A stretch of 64,000 bases of DNA, taken from assembly GCA_031374415.1 (NCBI GenBank), contig JANMGB010000275.1, positions 8,909 through 72,908 on the forward strand. The letters run 5' to 3'. Position 1 is the first letter of the stretch; each line of letters starts with the position of its first letter. Positions 44,711 through 53,714 of the stretch are shown piece by piece. Made by a program: the position numbers and the translations under genes. This DNA comes from CANHBY01 sp031374415 (GTDB lineage Bacteria > Pseudomonadota > Gammaproteobacteria > Burkholderiales > Burkholderiaceae_C). The notes under the pieces were generated by a model, which was not told the origin of the DNA, did no database searches, and saw only the letters and a list, made by a program, of their open reading frames with translations.

Positions 44711-47311
44711 CTAGGGCCTGTTAACAAATACCTGGCCCCCAGCGGTTTCACCCACTCGGCGAGTCAGGTGGGCCATGGCTTCTTCCACCTGATCCACCAA
44801 AATCAGGCACAAGTCACCGGGGCACAGTCGGGCCAAGGCGGCATCAATGGCTGTAAATTCGCCATGAAATTCGTCCACCCGCTGGGTGCGGCCCACGCCT
44901 TGCAAACCTTCGCGCAGCAGCTTGATGACCTCACCGTCGGCACGGCCGCGTTGGCAGGCGTCTTCAAACAGCAGGGCTTCGTCAAAGGCTTCGCCCAAAA
45001 TGGCGGTTTGGGCACGAATGTCTTCATCGCGACGATCACCGGCACCGCTGATGACGACCAGGCGCTTTTGCGCCGGCAGGGCGCGCACGGCCGCAACCAG
45101 GGCATGCATGGCATCGGCGTTGTGGCCGTAGTCGGCAATCACGGTGGCACCCCGGTAGTCGAGCACGTTGAAGCGGCCCGGCGCGTTGTCGGCATCGCTG
45201 ACAAAGCTGGCCAAGCCACGACGAATCGCATCCCATGCCACACCCGCCCCCCAGGCCGCCGCGATCGCGGCCATCACGTTGTCGACCTGAAAAAGAATCA
45301 AGCCATTGCGGGTAAGCGGCACATCGCGCAGCGCGATGCGCTCACGCCAGGCGCCTTGCGCAGCCACCACCACATCGCCCTCGACGCACACGGTGCGTTT
45401 GCTCTGAGCGCGGTGGGCGGCCATCACGGGGTTGTGTCGGTCATTGGCGAAGAAAATCACCTCGCCAGGGCAACTGGCGGCCATCGCCACAGTAAGAGGG
45501 TCGGCTGCGTTGAGCACCGCATAGCCTGTGGGTGCCACGTTTTGGACGGTCACGCGCTTGACCGCCGCCAGGTCTTCCACGGTGTGGATGTGGTTCATGC
45601 CCAGGTGGTCGCCAACGCCGATGTTGGTGACCACGGCCACTTGGCAACGGTCAAAACCCAAGCCTTCGCGCAGGATGCCACCGCGGGCGGTCTCGAACAC
45701 AGCCGCATCGACATCAGGATGCAAGAGCACATTGCGTGCACTTTTGGGGCCACTGCAGTCGCCCGCATCGATTTGGCGGCCATGCACAAACACGCCGTCG
45801 GTCAAGGTCATGCCCACACGCAGACCGCTGGTGGCAAAGATGTGTGAGATCAAACGCGTGGTGGTTGTTTTGCCATTGGTGCCCGTGACACAGACCAAGG
45901 GAATGCGGCCGTCTTCGCCGGGCTCAAACAGGTGCGCCACGATGGCCTCGCCGACCTTGCGGCCCTTGCCGTAGGAGGGGGACAGGTGCATGCGCAAACC
46001 CGGGGCGGCATTGACTTCGACAATGCCGCCAGCTTGCTCTTCAAGGGGACGCAAGACCGACTCGCACACGGCGTCGACACCGCATACGTGCAGGCCGACC
46101 ATCTGCGCTGCAGCGACCGCACGGGCGGCGACTTCGGGGTGCACGTCTTCGGTCACGTCTGTGGCCGTGCCTCCGGTGCTGAGGTTGGCGTTGTTGCGCA
46201 GGACCACGCGTTGGCCTTTGGCGGGGATCGATTCGGGCGTCAAGCCGTGAGCGCTTAGGCGGGCGATGGCGATGTCGTCAAACCTGATTTTGGTGAGCGA
46301 GGTGGCGTGGCCCTCGCCGCGGCGAGGATCTGCATTGACGGCATCGACCAGGGCCTTGACGCTGTGCACACCATCACCGAGCACATGCGGAGGGTCTCGG
46401 CGGGCGGCAGCCACCAGTTGCTTGCCCACGACCAGCAGGCGGAAATCATGCCCTGGCAAGAAGCGCTCGACCATGACCTCGCCAAACTCAACGGCCACGT
46501 CATACGCTTGCCGCAACTGCGCTTGGGTGGTGATGTTGACTGTCACGCCCTTGCCTTGGTTGCCGTCTTGCGGTTTGAGAACCACGGGCAAGCCGAGCTC
46601 GTTGGCAGCCACCCAGGCATCGTCGACGTCTTTGACGGGGCGCCCCCAGGGCACCGGGACACCCGCGGCACGCAGGAGTTTTTTGGTGAGGTCTTTGTCT
46701 TGGGCAATCGCTTCGGACACCGCACTGGTGGAGTCGACCTCGGCCGCTTGAATGCGGCGCTGGCGTGAACCCCAGCCAAATTGCACGGTGCTGCCTTGGG
46801 TCAGGCGGCGCCATGGCACGCCGCGCTCCGCCGCCGCGGACACAATGCAGCCGGTGCTGGGCCCCAGGCGCACGTCTTCGTCAATGTCTTTGAGCTGCTT
46901 GACTGCGGCCACGACTTCGAAGTGGCCTTCGCCGCGCGCGGCCAAGACCAAACGTTGGGCGAGCTCGAATGCTTGGCGGCCGACGTCTTCCTCGGTGTAT
47001 TCCACAACCACCTGAAAAACGCCCGGCTCGCGCGTGGCGTGGGTGCAGCTGAACGTCACCGGGCAACCGGCATCGGCCTGCAAGGCCAGGGCTGCCGCCT
47101 CCAGCACGTGGGCCAGGGAGGTGGGGCCCGCCTGCCCGTCGGCGCGCAACGCGCCGATGGCTGGGAACAAGGCCCGGATGCGGTCTTCAAACGGTGGCTG
47201 GTCGGCCAAGGTGCACTCATCGGGCGTGCACGCCACGACGGCTTCCATGGCGGTGTGGCGGCTCCAGAGGTTTGGCCCTCGCAGGGCTCGCAGGCGGGTG
47301 ATTTCCATCAA
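44711..47311 (-). CDS. cphA: Cyanophycin synthetase
   Basis: 866-aa enzyme that polymerises aspartate and arginine into the storage polymer cyanophycin. Three parts are seen: N-terminal domain (1-~160), ATP-grasp domain (~195-460: VVLKPQDGNQGKGVTVNI) adding Asp or Arg, and a Mur-ligase-like half with P-loop GTNGKTTTT (477-485) and DYGHNADA. The final residues VNRP and the stop come from a GTTAACAGGCCCTAG sequence, the TAGGGCCTGTT motif. It follows the second cyanophycin-synthetase-like gene by 89 bp on the same strand. Confidence 0.96.
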   Translation of the reverse strand: MMEITRLRALRGPNLWSRHTAMEAVVACTPDECTLADQPPFEDRIRALFPAIGALRADGQAGPTSLAHVLEAAALALQADAGCPVTFSCTHATREPGVFQVVVEYTEEDVGRQAFELAQRLVLAARGEGHFEVVAAVKQLKDIDEDVRLGPSTGCIVSAAAERGVPWRRLTQGSTVQFGWGSRQRRIQAAEVDSTSAVSEAIAQDKDLTKKLLRAAGVPVPWGRPVKDVDDAWVAANELGLPVVLKPQDGNQGKGVTVNITTQAQLRQAYDVAVEFGEVMVERFLPGHDFRLLVVGKQLVAAARRDPPHVLGDGVHSVKALVDAVNADPRRGEGHATSLTKIRFDDIAIARLSAHGLTPESIPAKGQRVVLRNNANLSTGGTATDVTEDVHPEVAARAVAAAQMVGLHVCGVDAVCESVLRPLEEQAGGIVEVNAAPGLRMHLSPSYGKGRKVGEAIVAHLFEPGEDGRIPLVCVTGTNGKTTTTRLISHIFATSGLRVGMTLTDGVFVHGRQIDAGDCSGPKSARNVLLHPDVDAAVFETARGGILREGLGFDRCQVAVVTNIGVGDHLGMNHIHTVEDLAAVKRVTVQNVAPTGYAVLNAADPLTVAMAASCPGEVIFFANDRHNPVMAAHRAQSKRTVCVEGDVVVAAQGAWRERIALRDVPLTRNGLILFQVDNVMAAIAAAWGAGVAWDAIRRGLASFVSDADNAPGRFNVLDYRGATVIADYGHNADAMHALVAAVRALPAQKRLVVISGAGDRRDEDIRAQTAILGEAFDEALLFEDACQRGRADGEVIKLLREGLQGVGRTQRVDEFHGEFTAIDAALARLCPGDLCLILVDQVEEAMAHLTRRVGETAGGQVFVNRP

Positions 47312-47400
47312 TGGCTCTCGGATTGATCAGGGTACTAGGGTCTCACAAGGCGATGCGCAGCAAGTGATTGGCGACAGGTTGAGGATGCTTCACAAGCGGC

Positions 47401-49602
47401 TCACCGACCCGGAACCAATGCCAGTGCCGGCGTCAGCAACACACCCGTCTCGAAAGCGCGCAGCCCTGCTGCAATCAGCTCGGACGATAGCCCCAAGGCC
47501 CACGCTGTCGCGGCCGCAGCCAACAGGGTGTCGGGCACCTGGGTGGCAAAGCGGGCGTATTTGCCGCGAAAACTGTCTGTGTCAACGCACACGACTTCGG
47601 CTGCGCCGGTGGCCAGCACCAGCTCGCTGCGGCGCATGAAGGCCACCATGCCACCTTGCTCGCGGTGCGCCACCACCCAGGGCAGGCTGACGTCGGTGGT
47701 GTACAAAATCACCCCGCCGTCACACAGTGGCGCCAAGCCGGCCACGCGCTCGTCGGCGGCGTTGAGCACGGCCATGCCATCGGGTAACACGACATCCACC
47801 TGGGTGCGCAACACTTTCACCAACTGGTCCGCGGTTTGCACGTCGTAGTGACCCAGGGTCTCAGCGCCCCCAAGATCGGTGACCACGCCCACCTGGCAGC
47901 GGTCATAGACCAAGCCGTCCTGCAAAATGGCCTGGGCATTGTTTTCAATGACGACGGCATCGACCGAGCGGTTGATCAGTAAGCGATGGCCGTGGGCCCA
48001 ATCGAGGCAGGGGCCGCGCTCGACTTGGCGGCCGTGCAAGAACAAGCCCTCTTGGCTGGCCAGCCCCACATGGCGCCCCCCCAGCTGCATGAGCCATGAC
48101 ACCAGGCGCGCGATGGCTGCGGCGTCTTGCGAGCCGGCAATGCCGACAACAGGGATGCGGCCCGTGTCGCTCGGGCCAAAGAGGTGGTCCACAATGGCCC
48201 GGCCCACAGGGCGTGGCGTGCCCTCGGCTGGCTGCAAATGCATCAACAAACCCGGGCCGGCGTTGACCTCAACCACCGCCCCGCCCTGTTCATGCAAAGG
48301 CTGGCTGATGTCTTGCGCCACCAAATCGACACCGGCCACGTCCAGGCCGACCACGCGCGCGGCCAAGGACACCAGGTGATCGACATCGGGGTGCATTTCG
48401 TCGGTGCAATCAATGGAGACATTGCCGTTGCGCTGGATCAGCACTTGCCGCCCGGCCGCAGGCACGCTCGCGGGGGTCAGGCCCTGGCGTTGCAACTCCA
48501 ACAACACGGCCTCGTCGTCACCGGTGCGAATGTAGTTGAGGGGGAAGTCTTCGGTCAGGCCGCGACGGGGATCGGTGTTGATTTGGGCATCGATCAAGGC
48601 GTCGACGGTGGCTTGGCCGTCGCCCGTGACCCACGCTGTCTCGCCCCGCGCTGCCGCCACCACGCGCCCGCCCACCACGAGCAAGCGGTGCTCGTGGCCT
48701 TTGATGAAGCGCTCGACCATCACGTCACTGCCCTGGGGTTCGGCGACCGCATAAGCCGCGACCACCTCGTCCTGCGTGCTCAAATCGAGGGACACGCCCC
48801 GACCATGGTTGCCGTCGGTCGGCTTGACCACCACCGGCAGGCCGATGGCCTGTGCCGCGTCCCAGGCCTCTTCTGGGCTGTGGACGACACGGCCCTCCGG
48901 CACGGGCACCCCACAGGACTTGAGCAAACTTTTCGTCAAGTCTTTGTCACTGGCAATGCCCTCGGCGATCGCGCTGCTCAACTCGGTCTCGGCGGTCCAG
49001 ATGCGGCGTTGCTGGGAACCGTAGCCGAGTTGCACCAGGTTGCCGTCATTGAGCCGGATGTGCGGAATGCGCCGGTCTGTTGCCCCGGCCACAATGCTGG
49101 CGGTGCTGGGGCCAAAGTAGCACTGGTCGATTTGATCCTTGACCAAGGCCACCGCGGCCGGCACATCAAAAGGCTCGTCATTGATTGCCGCCATCAGCAA
49201 GCGATGGCCACAATTCAAGGCCACACGGGCGACTTGCTCATCGCGCGCACGAAACACCATGCGGTACACCCTGCGCTGCGAGGTGCTGCGGGTTTGGCCA
49301 AAGCCAGTCGGCATCCCGGCCAAATTCAACAGCTCAATCACCACGTGCTCAAGGACATGCCCGGCCCAGGTGCCCGTGCGCAAACGCTCAATAAAGCCCC
49401 CCCGCTCACCCACCCCGCAGTGATGCTCCAAGAGCGCGGGCAACCAGGCCAACAACCTGTCATTGAAGCCGGGGAGCAGGTTGGAAGGGGACTCCTCTAA
49501 CTCACCCAAATCGAGCCACACCTCCAACACCGGCCGATAGGTCCAAAGATTGGGGCCACGCAAGTAGTTGATACGCAGCAGTTGAATGTCGTTCTTCTTC
49601 AT
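47401..49602 (-). CDS. cphA': Cyanophycin synthetase-like protein with degraded Mur-ligase half
   Basis: 733 aa. The N-terminal domain and the ATP-grasp domain are intact (VVVKPTDGNHGRGVSLDL at ~258-275). In the C-terminal half the ATP-binding loop that reads GTNGKTTTT in CphA is GIAGSQDAA here (487-495), and the last Mur_ligase_C domain is missing. So only one of the two ATP sites should work. This parallels short CphA2-type enzymes that join beta-Asp-Arg dipeptides; whether that is the reaction here is inference. An earlier in-frame ATG at 49635 is possible. Confidence 0.88.
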   Translation of the reverse strand: MKKNDIQLLRINYLRGPNLWTYRPVLEVWLDLGELEESPSNLLPGFNDRLLAWLPALLEHHCGVGERGGFIERLRTGTWAGHVLEHVVIELLNLAGMPTGFGQTRSTSQRRVYRMVFRARDEQVARVALNCGHRLLMAAINDEPFDVPAAVALVKDQIDQCYFGPSTASIVAGATDRRIPHIRLNDGNLVQLGYGSQQRRIWTAETELSSAIAEGIASDKDLTKSLLKSCGVPVPEGRVVHSPEEAWDAAQAIGLPVVVKPTDGNHGRGVSLDLSTQDEVVAAYAVAEPQGSDVMVERFIKGHEHRLLVVGGRVVAAARGETAWVTGDGQATVDALIDAQINTDPRRGLTEDFPLNYIRTGDDEAVLLELQRQGLTPASVPAAGRQVLIQRNGNVSIDCTDEMHPDVDHLVSLAARVVGLDVAGVDLVAQDISQPLHEQGGAVVEVNAGPGLLMHLQPAEGTPRPVGRAIVDHLFGPSDTGRIPVVGIAGSQDAAAIARLVSWLMQLGGRHVGLASQEGLFLHGRQVERGPCLDWAHGHRLLINRSVDAVVIENNAQAILQDGLVYDRCQVGVVTDLGGAETLGHYDVQTADQLVKVLRTQVDVVLPDGMAVLNAADERVAGLAPLCDGGVILYTTDVSLPWVVAHREQGGMVAFMRRSELVLATGAAEVVCVDTDSFRGKYARFATQVPDTLLAAAATAWALGLSSELIAAGLRAFETGVLLTPALALVPGR

Positions 49603-49834
49603 GATGGTGTGGACGGCCTTGACAGAGGGGGTCATTGTGCGGTGTGACGCAGTGCGCTGGGCACACCAACCAACCGATGTCCCTGCCTCAGCCAACAGTC
49701 TACTGAACAAGCGGGCACTGCAGGCGCGGCACCGCCCACACGAGCAGCCAACACCGTGTGACAGGCACGGCAAGCACGCACATCCGCGACAATAGGCGGC
49801 TTTGGCGGACCCCCATGCCGTCTGGACCCCCTGC

Positions 49835-52093
49835 ATGCAAACTCAAGCCGCTGACACGCCGCACGCCACGTTGACCGATCCGGGCAGCCTGGCCCCCCTT
49901 GAGCCCGGTGAAACCGTCGTGGCGAGTTTGCCACTGGATGTGGACGCGCAGCTGCATTTTGCCCGGGGAGCTTTGGTTCTCACTCAAGCCCGATTGCTCG
50001 CACTGCAGGCCACCGTGGATGGCAGCGCAGACGGCCCTTGGCACAGCTGGCCTGTGCGCGCGCCCCTGGCGCTGCGCCTGAGTGAGCATGCTGGTCTGGC
50101 CACCCTGGAGCTGCACGACGGGACGCAACGCTTGGGGCAATGGCACTTCACGGTGGCTCACCATGCCAACGCCCTGCGCCTGATCAAGCAATTCGATTGG
50201 CAGCTGCAGCCCCGCGCGCAAGACACGCCCCCGCCCGAGGAAGAAGAGGCGCCCCTATGGGGCATAGAATCACCCACACCCCCCTCGACCTGGGTGCTGC
50301 TGCGGCTGGGCCAGTTCGCCAAGCCCTATCGGCTGCAGTTGCTGGCCGGCTTCGTGCTGACCTTGGCGGCGACGGGGGCCACCCTGATCCCGCCTTACCT
50401 CAGCATCCCGCTGATGGACGACATCCTGATTCCGTTCCAAAACGGTCAGCAGATTGACCAGAGCAAGGTCATCATTTACCTGCTCGGTCTGTTGGGCGCG
50501 GCACTGGTCGGATGGGGTCTGAGCTGGGCACGCACTTACCTGCTGGCGCTGGTGTCTGAGCGCATTGGCGCTGACCTGCGCACGGCCACGTTTGACCACC
50601 TGCTGCAGCTCTCGCTCGACTACTTCGGCGGCAAACGCACGGGCGACCTGATGTCCCGCATCGGCAGCGAAACCGACCGCATCTGCGTGTTTTTGTCGCT
50701 GCACGCGTTGGACTTTGCCACCGACGTGTTGATGATTTTGATGACCGCCATCATCCTGTTCACCATCAACCCCTGGCTGGCTGTGGTGACGCTGGTGCCG
50801 CTGCCCTTCATCGCCTGGATGATCCACCTCGTGCGCGACCGGCTGCGCACCGGCTTTGAGAAAATCGACCGTGTGTGGTCTGACGTCACCAATGTCCTGT
50901 CCGACACCATCCCCGGCATTCGCGTGGTCAAGGCCTTTGCCCAAGAGCGCCGCGAAGCGCAACGCTTTCGCGAAGCCAACGCCCGCAACCTGGAGGTCAA
51001 CGACAAACTCAACAAGACCTGGTCACTGTTCTCGCCCACCGTGTCCTTGTTGACCGAAATGGGGCTGTTGGTGGTCTGGGCCTTTGGCATCTGGCAGGTC
51101 TCGCGCAGCGAAATCACGGTCGGCGTGCTGACCGCTTTCATCGCCTACATTGGCCGCTTTTATGGGCGCTTGGACTCCATGAGCCGCATTGTGTCGGTGA
51201 CGCAAAAGGCGGCGGCGGGGGCCAAGCGCATCTTTGACATCTTGGACCATGTGTCCAACGTGCCGGAGCCGGCCCAGCCCGTGCCCTTGAGCCACCCGAA
51301 AGGCCATCTTGAGCTCAGCGGACTCGGCTTTCGCTACGGCAGCCGCTCGGTGATCCGTGAGTTGGATCTCACCATCGAGCCCGGTGAAATGATCGGCCTG
51401 GTGGGCCACAGCGGGTCGGGCAAAAGCACCTTGGTCAACCTGATCTGCCGCTTTTACGACGTCACCGACGGCAGCATCAAGCTCGACGGCACCGACATCC
51501 GCCGCTTCAAAGTGCAAGACTATCGGCGCCACATCGGCCTGGTTTTGCAAGAGCCTTTCTTGTTCTTTGGCACCGTCGCTGAAAACATCGCCTACGGCCG
51601 CCCCACCGCCAGCCGCGAGGAAATCATCGCAGCGGCCCGTGCCGCCCATGCCCATGAATTCATTTTGCGATTGCCCCATGGCTACGACTCGCTGGTGGGC
51701 GAGCGTGGTCAAGGCTTGTCCGGCGGGGAGCGGCAACGCATCTCCATCGCCCGGGCGCTGCTCATCGACCCCCGCATTTTGATCATGGACGAGGCCACGT
51801 CCTCGGTCGACACCGAGACCGAGAAAGAGATCCAAAAGGCGCTCGACAACCTGGTTCAAGGGCGCACGACCATCGCCATCGCCCACCGTTTATCGACCTT
51901 GCGCAAGGCCGACCGCCTGGTCGTGATGGACCGCGGCCGCGTGGTTGAAGTGGGTCCCCATGACACGCTGATGGCGCAGCAGGGGGCGTACTGGCGCCTG
52001 TACGAAGCCCAAGCCCGCCGCGCTGATACCGAGGGCGAAAGCCTGCCCCTGGCCCTTATTCCTGCGGCCCGCCCTGCTGCACAAGCAAAATGA
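49835..52093 (+). CDS. ABC transporter, permease fused to ATP-binding domain
   Basis: 752 aa: an N-terminal ~145-residue beta-rich domain, a six-helix membrane domain (~170-460) and an ATPase with Walker A VGHSGSGKST, signature LSGGERQ and Walker B ILIMDEATSS. It has the exporter layout. It is divergent from cphA' with 232 bp between, and coupled to the DUF1854 gene by ATGA overlap; ABC-DUF1854 pairs next to cyanophycin synthetases are common in Burkholderiales, so a role with the polymer or its peptides is plausible but unproven. A TTG at 49802 is an alternative start. Confidence 0.93.
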   Translation: MQTQAADTPHATLTDPGSLAPLEPGETVVASLPLDVDAQLHFARGALVLTQARLLALQATVDGSADGPWHSWPVRAPLALRLSEHAGLATLELHDGTQRLGQWHFTVAHHANALRLIKQFDWQLQPRAQDTPPPEEEEAPLWGIESPTPPSTWVLLRLGQFAKPYRLQLLAGFVLTLAATGATLIPPYLSIPLMDDILIPFQNGQQIDQSKVIIYLLGLLGAALVGWGLSWARTYLLALVSERIGADLRTATFDHLLQLSLDYFGGKRTGDLMSRIGSETDRICVFLSLHALDFATDVLMILMTAIILFTINPWLAVVTLVPLPFIAWMIHLVRDRLRTGFEKIDRVWSDVTNVLSDTIPGIRVVKAFAQERREAQRFREANARNLEVNDKLNKTWSLFSPTVSLLTEMGLLVVWAFGIWQVSRSEITVGVLTAFIAYIGRFYGRLDSMSRIVSVTQKAAAGAKRIFDILDHVSNVPEPAQPVPLSHPKGHLELSGLGFRYGSRSVIRELDLTIEPGEMIGLVGHSGSGKSTLVNLICRFYDVTDGSIKLDGTDIRRFKVQDYRRHIGLVLQEPFLFFGTVAENIAYGRPTASREEIIAAARAAHAHEFILRLPHGYDSLVGERGQGLSGGERQRISIARALLIDPRILIMDEATSSVDTETEKEIQKALDNLVQGRTTIAIAHRLSTLRKADRLVVMDRGRVVEVGPHDTLMAQQGAYWRLYEAQARRADTEGESLPLALIPAARPAAQAK

Positions 52094-52557
52094 TGTCGCC
52101 TGCTTTTGAACTGCACCGCACCCCCTTGGGCCGCCTGGCCCTGAGCGTCGGGGGCGAATGCTTTGACGGCGTCGTGCCTGTGCGCAGCTTCCCCATGACC
52201 GCCCCCAACGCCGGCTTGTCTCTTGTGGATGGGGAAGGCAAAGAGCGGCTGTGGATCGAACACCTGGACCAGTTACCGGCCGCCGCTCGGCAGCTGATCG
52301 ACGAAGAGTTGCGCCACCGCGAGTTCTCACCGCACATCCGCCAGATCAAATCCGTGAGCACCTTCACCACGCCCAGCACCTGGGAAGTCGATACGGACCG
52401 CGGCGCCACTTTGCTGGTGCTCAAGGGCGAAGAAGACATCCGGCGAATGCCCGGCAGCGGCCTGCTGATCACGGACGGCCAGGGGCTTCAATTCATCATC
52501 CCCGACACCACCCGCCTGGACCGACGCTCCAAGCGCCTGCTGGAGCGGTTTTTGTAG
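52090..52557 (+). CDS. DUF1854 domain protein
   Basis: 155-aa protein (FELHRTPLGRLALSVGGECF ... WIEHLDQLPAAARQLIDEEL ... TWEVDTDRGATLLVLKGEEDIRR) fitting DUF1854. It is translated with the ABC transporter and probably forms a complex with it; biochemical role unknown. Confidence 0.88.
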   Translation: MMSPAFELHRTPLGRLALSVGGECFDGVVPVRSFPMTAPNAGLSLVDGEGKERLWIEHLDQLPAAARQLIDEELRHREFSPHIRQIKSVSTFTTPSTWEVDTDRGATLLVLKGEEDIRRMPGSGLLITDGQGLQFIIPDTTRLDRRSKRLLERFL

Positions 52558-52571
52558 GTTGGCCGGGGGCT

Positions 52572-52973
52572 GGTACCCCGCCTCAGTGGATTTGAAAGGT
52601 TGGACGCGGTGGTTTAGGAATAGCTCCCCCACCCGCAGGGGGGCTTGTCGGCCTTGAATCTCTGCGAGGTCGATGGCGAACTACACAGGCTGCTGGATTC
52701 CCGCCTGCGCGGGAATGACGTGGGGAGATGCCAAACCCGTCATCCCCGCCTCTCCCGTCATTCCCCGCCTCTCCCGTCATCCCCGCCTCTCCCGTCATTC
52801 CCGCCTCTCCCGTCATTCCCGCCTCTCCCGTCATCCCCGCGCAGGCGGGGATCCAGGAACGTGCCTCAGGCGCGCTATGCCCGCGCGCTGCATTCCTCCC
52901 GGCTCAGCTTGCCCATGCGCCACCTGTTCGCTTTGGCGACATCAACCTTTCAAATCCACTGAGACGGGATACC
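52572..52973. mobile_element. MITE-like element with 31-bp inverted ends and internal tandem repeats (copy 2)
   Basis: The ends GGTACCCCGCCTCAGTGG...(52572-52602) and the inverse at 52943-52973 match those of the element at 14115. Inside are the same opening hairpin (GATTCCCGCCTGCGCGGGAA), five to six units of about 18 bp, CGTCATYCCCGCCTCTCC (52738-52845), a closing GCGCAGGCGGGGATCC half-site, and GCTCAGCTTGCC...CGCTTTGGCGA near the right end. A broken third end (CTCAGTGGATTTGAAACG) lies directly after, at 52977. Confidence 0.78.
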
Positions 52974-53049
52974 CGACTCAGTGGATTTGAAACGCTTGCA
53001 TTCGCTTGATTTGTTGTAGCAACATTTCTACATTACTCCACCATGCACG

Positions 53050-53270
53050 GTGTTTGGCTCGGCCTTTGGGGAGGATATGACCTCTGGCTTGGTGATTCTT
53101 GCGCTGAACATGGCGCTCATGACCCGTCAGCCCGAGTCGGTGATTCACCACTCAGATCAGGGCAACCAGTACACCAGCATGGCCTTTGGCAATCGATGCA
53201 AGGACATGGGCGTGCACCCCTCCATGGGCACGGTGGGGATGCATACGACAAGGCCATGGCCGACTCATTC
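53050..53270 (+). pseudogene. IS3-family transposase (OrfB) remnant
   Basis: FGSAFGEDMTSGLVILALNMAL and VIHHSDQGNQYTSMAFGNRC are the integrase-core D,D(35)E blocks of IS3 OrfB. A one-base deletion near 53233 breaks the frame: GDAYDKAMADSF continues in another frame. Both ends are missing. Confidence 0.8.
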
Positions 53271-53690
53271 TGTCCGCCGAGCCGTGGCTGCGCCTGATGC
53301 GAGGCGAGCTGCATGTGAGCCTCATTGGCATGGTCTTGATGCGTCGGGCGCTGAGTGCCCTGCGCCATGGCGTTTCACAATGGCGGCACAGGCTGGGCGC
53401 ACCCATCGCCAACGAGCTCATCACCAGCCTGAACGCCGCAGTACAAAACGGAGTTACGCTGCGGTTTGTGTTTGCTGTGGGAGATCCTGGCCATGAATTG
53501 CTGGTGCGTGATGGCGGCGAGGTATTGCACAGGCTGTTGGCACAAGGCTGCGTTTCGATCCATGGGGTGCCAGGGGGTGACCACACCTTCACCGGCCAGG
53601 CCACGCGCGAGCAGCTGAGTGCAACCCTCAGCCAACTGTTGCTGTCCGATTTCCCCGGCACTGAGAAGTCCAAGTCCGCCAGCGTCCCAG
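53266..53690 (+). pseudogene. 3' fragment of a probable alpha/beta hydrolase gene
   Basis: Reading LSAEPWLRLMRGELHVSLIG ... RFVFAVGDPGHELLVRDGG ... SIHGVPGGDHTFTGQATREQL has the late Asp and His blocks of an alpha/beta hydrolase (GDPGxELL and DHTFT). It is fused to the IS3 remnant at its 5' side and has lost its own start, and its frame runs on past its likely end into tamA. Probably a gene truncated by the IS. Confidence 0.5.
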
Positions 53691-53714
53691 GTTCAAACCG
53701 GAGTCAGTTTTTTG

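Noticed and set aside
44585..45847. 420-codon open frame on plus, opposite cphA
   Set aside because: Antisense to a clearly conserved enzyme, with shadow-type composition.
48127..49500. 457-codon open frame on plus, opposite cphA'
   Set aside because: Antisense to a clearly conserved ATP-grasp protein; His/Gln/Ala/Leu-rich with no domain.
52738..52852. Possible CRISPR array
   Set aside because: Units of about 18 bp follow one another without unique spacers and no cas gene is present; it is a simple tandem array inside a repeat element.
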